Assembly: GCA_000934455.1 (NCBI GenBank)
Contig: KN888520.1
Coordinates: 13,041-41,228 of the forward strand
Direction of reading: 5' to 3'
DNA length: 28,188 nt
Origin: Apostichopus parvimensis
Lineage: Eukaryota > Echinodermata > Holothuroidea > Aspidochirotida > Stichopodidae
In this document: positions 10,401 to 19,400 of the stretch, in pieces
How positions within the stretch are numbered: position 1 is the first letter of the stretch
Layout of the letters: every line of letters starts with the position of its first letter
Position numbers and translations under genes: made by a program
Notes under the pieces: generated by a model
Seen by the model: only the letters and a program-made list of their open reading frames with translations
What the model was told of the DNA's origin: nothing
Database searches by the model: none

Positions 10401-13400
10401 TAGAGAATGGATAACAACAATTGTTTTTAAACAACTCAATCGATATATTTATAACAAAATACATCTACTTAGAAAGAGAACAAACCAATCCATAACTGAG
10501 AGTAATTTAGACCCCAAAAATGGTGTAATCGGTTGTTCCGTAAGCGATTAGACTTTTCTGATTGGCTTGGTTCAAGTCCAGGGTGAGTTATCGCTGCAAA
10601 AGGACTTCACCGGCACCCCTACCCCTGACAAGGTTCCCAAGCGGCCAAGGGAATTGGCCGGCACCCCCGCCCCCCCCTGACAAGGTTCCCAAGCGGACAA
10701 GGGAATTGGCCGGAGCCCCTCCCCCCTGACAAGGTTCCAAAGCCCTGACAAGGGAATTGGCCGGCAGCCCTCCCCCCTGACAAGGTTCCAAGGACAAGGA
10801 TCAGTGGAGAAAATGTTTTATAAAAACACTAAGTCCAAACAACTGGATCTTTAAATATTTGAAAATCAAGCAAAAGCTTTCTCCCACCTAATGGTCTAGT
10901 GGTAGAGAAAAATTTTTGGCAGCAGGTCCCTGGTTCAATACCAACTACTGCCTTCTTTTCATCAAAATATATCCTACCTTGCTTAGCACCTTGCAGAAAA
11001 CTCATCACACAAAATGTTTTAAAACTTCAATACATATATTTGTTATTGTTTTATTTAGAACAAACCATTCCATAGCAGGAGAATTAAGTACTTCTAACCA
11101 TTCCTTAGATGCAGATAGTTGTTAGAGAAGGATTACATTTGCTTCTAATATATTTAAGGCTAATAAAGGATATTTTGAACATGAACTTTTTCATGCCAAA
11201 TCTGTTCTGTGACAGGACTTTTCTCTAGTTCAATCACCACCCTTATCCTGTCCCAAAACAAAATTTTCCATAAACTTTCTTGAGCAAACTAATGCATAAT
11301 AACTTTGAAGTCATTCTTCCCCTCCCCCTACCACCTCCCAGACCACCTCCTTTAACTTCCCTCACCCCCCCCCCCACACACACATATGCATTACTCCATT
11401 ATCTAGCAAGAGTATAAATACACATGCCTGTGCACTTTTGAGCATTTTGGAACAAAGATGTTCATGTGATGGGCTTTAGGATTTACTTCAATGCATGGAT
11501 ATTATTTACTCATATTTCAGTCGAAAATTCAACAAATGTTGCAATTTCATCATGATGATTGTCAATATTACATCAATGCAGACATTTGGACTTAAAAGCC
11601 ACTTCCATGTATGATTCTGCATCACTTTGCTGATCCGAAACAAAAGCAAAGAATTAAATGATTGCAGAAAATATATCAAAGATTATTTTCAAAAATGGAT
11701 GTATGTCCATAGTACAAATGACTGGAATTGCTTCGCCTTCTAGCAACTCCCTGGCAAGTATAACGCAGAGAAAAAAGTGGGAAAAAATTTGCAAAAAGGA
11801 ATAGTGGCTTTGATGATTTATCATGAGCAATTTTCTTCATGAATCTGAAGTAATGTATAGTGAGAGGGTGTACAAAATACTTGATCTTAGTAATACAGTC
11901 AAAAGCAGTGTGATGTAACAAACAATACAGTCACAATGACACAGGCTGTCCTGAAATGACCATCGACCTCAACAACAGGCTTCTTGTACTAAATGTGATA
12001 GATATATCAACATACTAAATATGACATCTGTCCTTGCTGAAATATTTTGAAAATAAGCATGGTTTTCATCATTTGACCCTGGTGAACTCATACGACCATT
12101 GACCTCCGCCCACAACATTAGGCTTCTTGTACTCAATGTGGTACAATTACATACCAAATATGCCATCTGTCCAAGCTTCCCTTGCAATATTATGTTTATG
12201 AAGGTGTGTTAGTGTAAAGAGAGAGGTAAGAGGGGAGTGAAGTAAATGTTTTGCATTTGTTGACTTCAAATGACCTTTGACCTCCACCAACAGCAATAAT
12301 AGGCTCCTTAAATTTGATATGGTACATCTCCAAACCAAATATGGGATCTGTCTAATATCTTGTTTACAAGGCTTTCACGGTTTGACCTGTTGTCCCCAAA
12401 TGAGCTCCACCAAATCAATAGGCTTCTTTTATTTATTTACACCTTCATACCAAATATGAGATCTGCCCAAGCTTCCATATTGAGATATCATGTTTACAAG
12501 GTTTTCACAATTTGACCCCTGGTGACCCCAAAAGACCTTTGACCTCCCCATAAAACAGTAGGCTTTTTGTACTCAATGTGGTACTTCTACACACCAAATA
12601 TGAAATTGGTCCGACTGTCCCTTCTTGATATAGTGTGTTTACAAGGTTTCCACAATTTGACCTCTGATGACCCCATATGACCATTGACCTCCACCAAAAA
12701 GGCTTTTGTACTCAATGTGGTACTTTTACACAGGAAACATGAGGTCTGCCCATGCTTCCCTTCTTTAGATATCATGTTTACAATTTTTTCACAATTTAAC
12801 TCGTCGACCCCAAATGACCTTTGAGCTCCACCAAAACCAAATAGGCTTCTTGTACTCATTGTGGTACTTGAACACACCAAATATGAAGTTGGTCCCAACC
12901 TTCCCTTGTGAGATATCATGTTTACAAGCTGGGCGTCACAAACGCACACACACATACGCCATCATGAATGCAAAGGTTACCATTATCATCGAAACCAAAA
13001 ATTTGTCATATTTTCCCCTTGATACCTATCTTTTCCACATTTACATACTCTTGTGTTGATAAGAAACACATAGTAGCTTTTGTGGATAGGCACATGTTTA
13101 ATTTCTAATAAAATGAGGCACTATCAGTACTACAGATCTCTGCACAGGGACAAAGCTATGCAGCAGATGGCAACTGATTGGATGACATCCTCTGTACTAT
13201 ACTAATAAAGTCTCAACTTTGACCTTTAAAACCCTTTACAAATGCTACAATTTGCACAGCTTAATCAAGAGATTTCATATGGTGATGTCTTGTCTTACCT
13301 TATCATTTCACACACGGTCATTATTACACAACTGTCACGTCTAATAAATCACATTATAAAATATTAAATAGGAATTAAAGTTTCAGGCGAGTATACGCAC

Positions 13401-16400
13401 AGGTTACTTCTTCCTGGGTCAAACCACAGGCAAGATACTTGTAAATAACTAATACAAGCCGAACCAAAAGTACAAAAATTCAAAAACAGGCTATTATACA
13501 CTATCAGTCCTCCTCCCCAATCTCTTTCCTCTTCTCTTCTGTTTAGATCATCTCTCTTAAATATATCAGACTTTGATCACTTTAAGTGGACACAAACCCT
13601 ACCATAAACTTGAGCTGATAATATGACAGACCCTTTGCAAATAACAGCTTCCCCTAAAACAGCTGACAATCAAATTGACTACCTTTGAGAGATACGTTAG
13701 TTCAAACTTCATGTCTGGGAGCCTGTCATTTTGGAAATCTATGATGTCATTGTGCCACTACAATCTGAAACCTTTTTAGAAATAAAGCACATGTGGCTGG
13801 ATGTCATTTTTAGACTTGATCAAGTCTCCCAAATGGAATTTAAATTTTCCTTGTAACTGTTTGTTCATGACAGTTATCTCTATCACACAGTCCAATAGCA
13901 ATGGTTTGGGTTTGTGTCTACTTTAAGCTTCTTAAATGGTTTCCTACCAAGTCCGAAGTTTCAGTCTCAGTTTCCATCTTTGGTCTGAAAAGAGAAAAGT
14001 AAGCAAATGTAAGCTTTGTGGCAAACTGTTAAATGAAAGAGGCAATATATATGCTCTGATCAAATATCTGTGTAAATCTGGGCAGGGTCTAAATTGATGA
14101 CCTTTGTAGGTTCTTGCTAGCATTTTGCAATCCTAACAAGATATTACACAATGCTAACAGTAAGGACATTAATGCTCCTGGTAACCTGATTTAATACACT
14201 TAAACATAAATGAAATGCTAGGCAGCTAAATCTGTTCATTAACATCGGGCAGACTGTACAGCTATTGTCACCGAGCCGAAAGTGACATAGAGAAAGTTCT
14301 CACAACTTTACGGCTGTGTATATGAGAAGATGATACTACACTCCTTATACAAATTTGGGGAAAGAAACATACATTATTCGTAAAGGTACATTACTTCCAA
14401 CAATATTAACCCCATGTAGCAAATCTTTCAAACTTTGCTTCAAAAGTTTCCTGACTGCAACCTACATCCCGACCTGACTGGATGTCTGGTTACATAGCAG
14501 CTTTGCTCACCTATTGCACTGTGATAATGTCTCCTTAACCGATGCTTGCAGCTTGTTGATATCATGTTGGTATTGCACGACGATACTGGTTCCATCTTCA
14601 TTGCCGATCCCTGTGTATAAGTTAAACACGAACATGATGTTACACTTCAACATTTCCAAACAAAATGACAAATTTTGACCATGGAAACTTACACTACAAT
14701 AATATGATACTAACTTACAACACGATTTAAAGGCATGGTGTAATCAAACTTAATTCATAAAACATAACTCGTGTTATGATCTATCAGGTACACATTTGTA
14801 TTAACATGGCTTCTAAGGAAGTAAGTCAACTGTTGTTCAACTCATCCAACCTAACCTCAGACTGCTACATGCAATTTTTCCGCTTTCTAAATGTAACGCT
14901 GTGACATTTCTAGCAATGAATGACAGATGTAAGATAGGCCCAAACAAACCAACATAACAATTATAAACCAAGGTTTCTTTTTTAACTTTTGTTTCTGTAT
15001 GTCTCTTCTGTTCATTCTCTATCATGAGTCTATCTTTCCTCTATCGTGAGACTATCCATCCAAAATGGGACCATCATGCATCTATCATGGGACCATCATG
15101 CCTCCATCATGGGACCATCATGCCTCCATCATGGGTCCATCATGCATCTATGATGGGACCATCATGCATCTATCATGGGACAACCACAAAGGTTCCTATC
15201 ATGGTTTGCATTCCAGTATGATTTTATCTAATCTTATGTCCTATTTGTAGCAAACTTTATGCAAAAAATGGCTAATTCTATATTTATTTCCTTTTGCCCT
15301 ATAGATACAAGTTATGAAAGAGGAAATATAATGCTTTGATGATTACTGTCTAAAATTATATCAATTGCACCAGTCAAATGAAGTCAATTCTTTTAAAGGC
15401 TCTTCAGTTTTCACTAGTAGCAGTATCGTCTACCACACATTGCTATATCATGCTATACACGCACAGATATGAGAATGCAGCCATGGATTTACAACATAAT
15501 ATATCAGAATTTTACCTTGAAGTAACCTTTCCAGGTCTTCAATTTCTTGCTTTATAACATATTTGGTTCTGTTGCGATGATAATCACTGGAAAAAAAAAC
15601 AGAAATCATCCAGTTTAAACCACAATCATAAGACATTTATCTTTAAAAACAGACCAGGATTTCTGTTCAAGTTAAAACATAAACAAAAGTAAACTTTAGG
15701 AAAAAATAATAAAAACAGAACCCCAAAGTGCAACTAACATCTTGTGGCATTGTCTCTCAGAGTCAATGCACCCATAACTTCCCCAAACAGTATTTTTACA
15801 GGATAGCGTGGATTTTATATTCATCTAATATGATTTTTAACCGGATGTAAGGACTGACAAAATCTCTGTGGTATTTAATGAGCCATCATAGACTACAGTA
15901 GCTGTTTTTACAATTCACCAATGTGAAAGAATGAAGTCCCCCCATGGGAATCTGGCAACACAAATACTTCTTCCTTCAGAGAGAAAATAACTGCTGGACA
16001 TTTGAATGCCTGCTTTCATTATGTGGTTGGGCTGCACACATGCGAGGAAGACAAGAATATAAGAAAAATGGGATCCAAAGGCTTTGAAGAATCAATTCTC
16101 CTTTCAAGAACGCCCAATGGATTGCTTTCTTTTGAAGAATCCAACAAGAAAAATTCCAGTAGCACATGTTTTGCTTGTTGGATCAGCCTCTCTGAACTTT
16201 TTAAAAGCAAATCCTATATTTTCAGATATTCAATCTGTTTTAGTTTGGTTTCTTACATTCAGAGGTAAATAAATATAAACAGAATATGGACATTGGACGA
16301 AAGAAGTATTCAGCATATCTACTAAACACTACTTAGCAGAGCTACACACAAGGTTAAACATGGTTGAACTCTGTTAAACAATGGTTCCAAAATTCATATA

Positions 16401-19400
16401 TTAATTTTATTAGTATTTATACCCAGAATGCAATACTATGGCTTCTACATAGTATCTACCTGCCATCATATAGCAGCTTCCCATTCTCTCCGTATATTCT
16501 CTGTATTTCTGTCGGTTCGTCCACTCTTTTATGATTGCAGACATGGTCGGCCGAATGTGGTCGGTTCTTCAGCTGAAAAGATGAGAGGGATTCAAGCACT
16601 TGATAAATTCTGAACAACAGTTGAAAATTATGTCCAATTTTTGTAAAAAAATTATTTTTAAAGTATAACTAAAAAAATATGTACTGTCAGTTGGTAACAA
16701 AATCATCTTCTATTTCACCTTTGATATTGCATCCATACACAAAGGTATTGTGGAATGTTGTAAAGTTGGTTGTTTATTTAGTTAGACTCAGCACTAATGT
16801 GGCAAACACTTGTATTGCAAATTCAATGGGTACTCGCCCCTTCTTCATTCACGAATTTGGTGTTTCTTATTGTTTAGTGCTAGTAACATGGTTAAGGTAC
16901 GGGAACTTCAGGCAAAACCTCCAGAGAGATAAGACGTTTTATCATACCTCTATCCACCAAGTATGCCGTATTCCATACAAATTCTACGTTAACCCTTGAT
17001 TTGCATAATATTTTTTTGGTCAGCACTATTCTACCTAATTTATGGGAAAACCCTGAAATTACTTGTACCCGAAGTCACAGGGTTTTCACTCGCCATCCCG
17101 GCAAGCTTTACCTTGTGATAAATACTTGTCATATCGAAGCTCAAGCTTCTTAGAACAAATCAGCTTAAAAATAAGATGTAACAGAAAAATGGCTTTTCTT
17201 TCCCCTCAATACTTATCATAATTACTCAATTAAATGGTAAATTACTGTGTCAATGACATGTCAGCTGCTTGCAGCTTGTTGGAGGCAGTGAAATTTGTTT
17301 TTCATAGAAAAAATCAAAGTTAAATCTCACCACGTCATAATGGAATAACTTCTTGGGATCCTGTGGAAATCAAAAAATATGAAATTATGAACTTTTCGAT
17401 CCAATTTACAAAGTGACAAATTTGTTACTTGAAGTTAAGTTCTCTATAGATGGTGGTGCTCCATTTCATTGAATGATTTTTATTCAAACACCACACAAAC
17501 GTAAAAGTGGAGTTTCTAAGCCATCACAAAATATATGTGCAACTCCAAATATAAGGGAATTAGCAGCTCAACTAATTACATTTACACAGCATAATAATGC
17601 TCGTACTCACAAACACTACAAAAAATGCTACTTTGTTGGTTACTTGGTTTGATGCATTACCAGTAAACAACAGATGTTCAAACATCTTCAGAGGGTAAGT
17701 AAGCCTATAACTTATCAAACCAAATAAATGACACTTAGCCTAGAGACGAACCGTTCCACCCTTTATAAGTTCATAACGTATGAAAGTTTGAAACTTGGCT
17801 TACGTACCTACTCTATCATTTATATGAGCATTGTGGCTGAAGTCGGTATTAGCTGTTATCAATTATCTTTAACCTTCCAGGCATTTAGGATGGTAGCATC
17901 AGATTTGTGGCTAATTTAATGCAAAATACAGAGCTGTAAGGGACATACTGTTGACGATCGAGACCACAGCACGAGTAAATTACTGACATTGGAGATAATG
18001 AGATTATCTGAGGCCATCATTGAGGAGTAATCTCAAGATGAGCTTGCGCAAGCTTTAAGCAACATGATGGTGGTTGAGACCAGTAAAAGGAGTTTAAAAT
18101 CTGAGATGAAGATTTATTAGATTAGAGGCCGTGACTGATTTCAATCTGATCATGAGAGTATGAGAGCTCTTTCTACTCTATTGGCATGAAGACAATGCAA
18201 ATCAATGCTTGTATGTGTTTCATGAAGGAAACCAGCTTCCCACCAGATTCAATCAGGTTTACTTTTGTTCTATTACAAACTCTATCAAGTTTTCTTCTCA
18301 TGAATAAGGTTTGAATTGCTTGAAATTAGGCGCAAGAGTTTAATGACAATGACTAATTCACTAGGGAATGATATATAACCAGCATGACATCACAAAATGC
18401 TCCACAGGAAGGTTAAAGCTGTCCACAAATGTGTAGCTGTTTCTTACACACAAACCATAGTGGATTTCCAAAACTCTTGAGAAACGAATGAAATTTTGCT
18501 ATGGAAGGATCACTAGCAATAACGTGTAGTTTCTTCCTATGTGAGATTCGGAAGGAGTTGTAAGTGGGCAGTGCCCAGGGAGCGAGGGCGCAGTGCTTAA
18601 ACGTTCCAGTGTGTAGTTAGGTAGATAGTAAAGTGCAGATGTGGAGAGGGAGACAGGTAAGAGAGGACCGAAGTAATCGTAGTATTTCATAATGAGACAA
18701 ATTTCTGAGCCTTCAAGACTGTTTGCTGTAAACACAAAATGTGAAAACTTCATTATTCTGTTCAGTCCCAATTTTCATACGCAAAGCATGGAAGGCTAAG
18801 TGCATCTGCTATGATGAAAGTGTGAAAGGATCACACATGTAGGTCTTGGACAAGTGTTGATATTTGCCAGATAAAAAAAAACACACTCTTTGACAAGATT
18901 TGTAACCTATGTTGCAACGTTATGAAACTCACTAACAATACAATTTCCTATAATTGTACATATACCAGAGATAGACATGTTCAGCAAAAGACAAATGAAG
19001 TCAAATATTAGTTCTTGAACACAATTTTGATGGTGAGACAATTTACACAGAAAACAAAACTGCATGATTTAAAACAGGTATTTCTCTTCAAATTACCAAA
19101 TAAAAATTCCTTTTGTTTTGTACAGATGTGTGATATGAACAAGTCACTTACGAATGGTTTCTGTTCTTTGATCGTCTTTGTATATCGAAGTCGATCCGCG
19201 GCATCTTGGACGGGAGGAACCACTGGTAAATCATCATAATTCATCATGGATGGCAAGAATACTAAACAAGAGTCTGGATCTATTCCAATCCTAGGAGTGA
19301 AGTAAAAAACAAATGAACCAATTTATCCTGCCATAACTTAAAACAACAGATCTTAATTATGTGTACACAATCATCACACCCTTACTAAAACTCATCTTGA

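Larger units (their letters stand above)
9430..10420 (+). repeat. Composite repeat block A with two tRNA-like heads
   Basis: The order is: a tRNA-like head with A box TGGTGTGATTGG (9450) and B box GGTTCAAGTCC (9502-9512); a GC-rich minisatellite (9590-9770); a linker (GGGGAGAAAAT, CATCTGGATCTTTAA); a second tRNA-like head with A box at 9868-9878 and B box GGTTCAATCCC at 9911-9921; a purine-rich expansion; and a tail (TTCCATAACATTAAGTACT). The same order recurs in block B about 1 kb on. The second head has AAAAAATTTTT between the boxes, which would tend to stop Pol III early. Confidence 0.75.
11945..13000 (+). repeat. ~140-bp tandem minisatellite with DR1-like cores, array 2
   Basis: Same unit and orientation as array 1, about 3.5 kb away. 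DR1-like cores start at 11957, 12093, 12271 (perfect TGACCTTTGACCT), 12533, 12678 and 12815. One unit near 12400 has lost its core. Spacing is mostly 136-145 bp; the gap before 12271 is longer because of an inserted AG-rich piece (about 12205-12248). The array closes with the same CA-rich module at 12928-12999. Confidence 0.85.

Noticed and set aside
12587-12955. 122-residue minus-strand ORF in array 2
   Set aside because: A repeated peptide from tandem minisatellite units, not a gene.
15024-15250. ORFs, and a possible CRISPR-like array
   Set aside because: A 21-bp head-to-tail minisatellite without spacers in an animal intron.
15976-16272. Overlapping ORFs on both strands in an intron
   Set aside because: No domain or splice logic, and they lie between confirmed exons 5 and 6.
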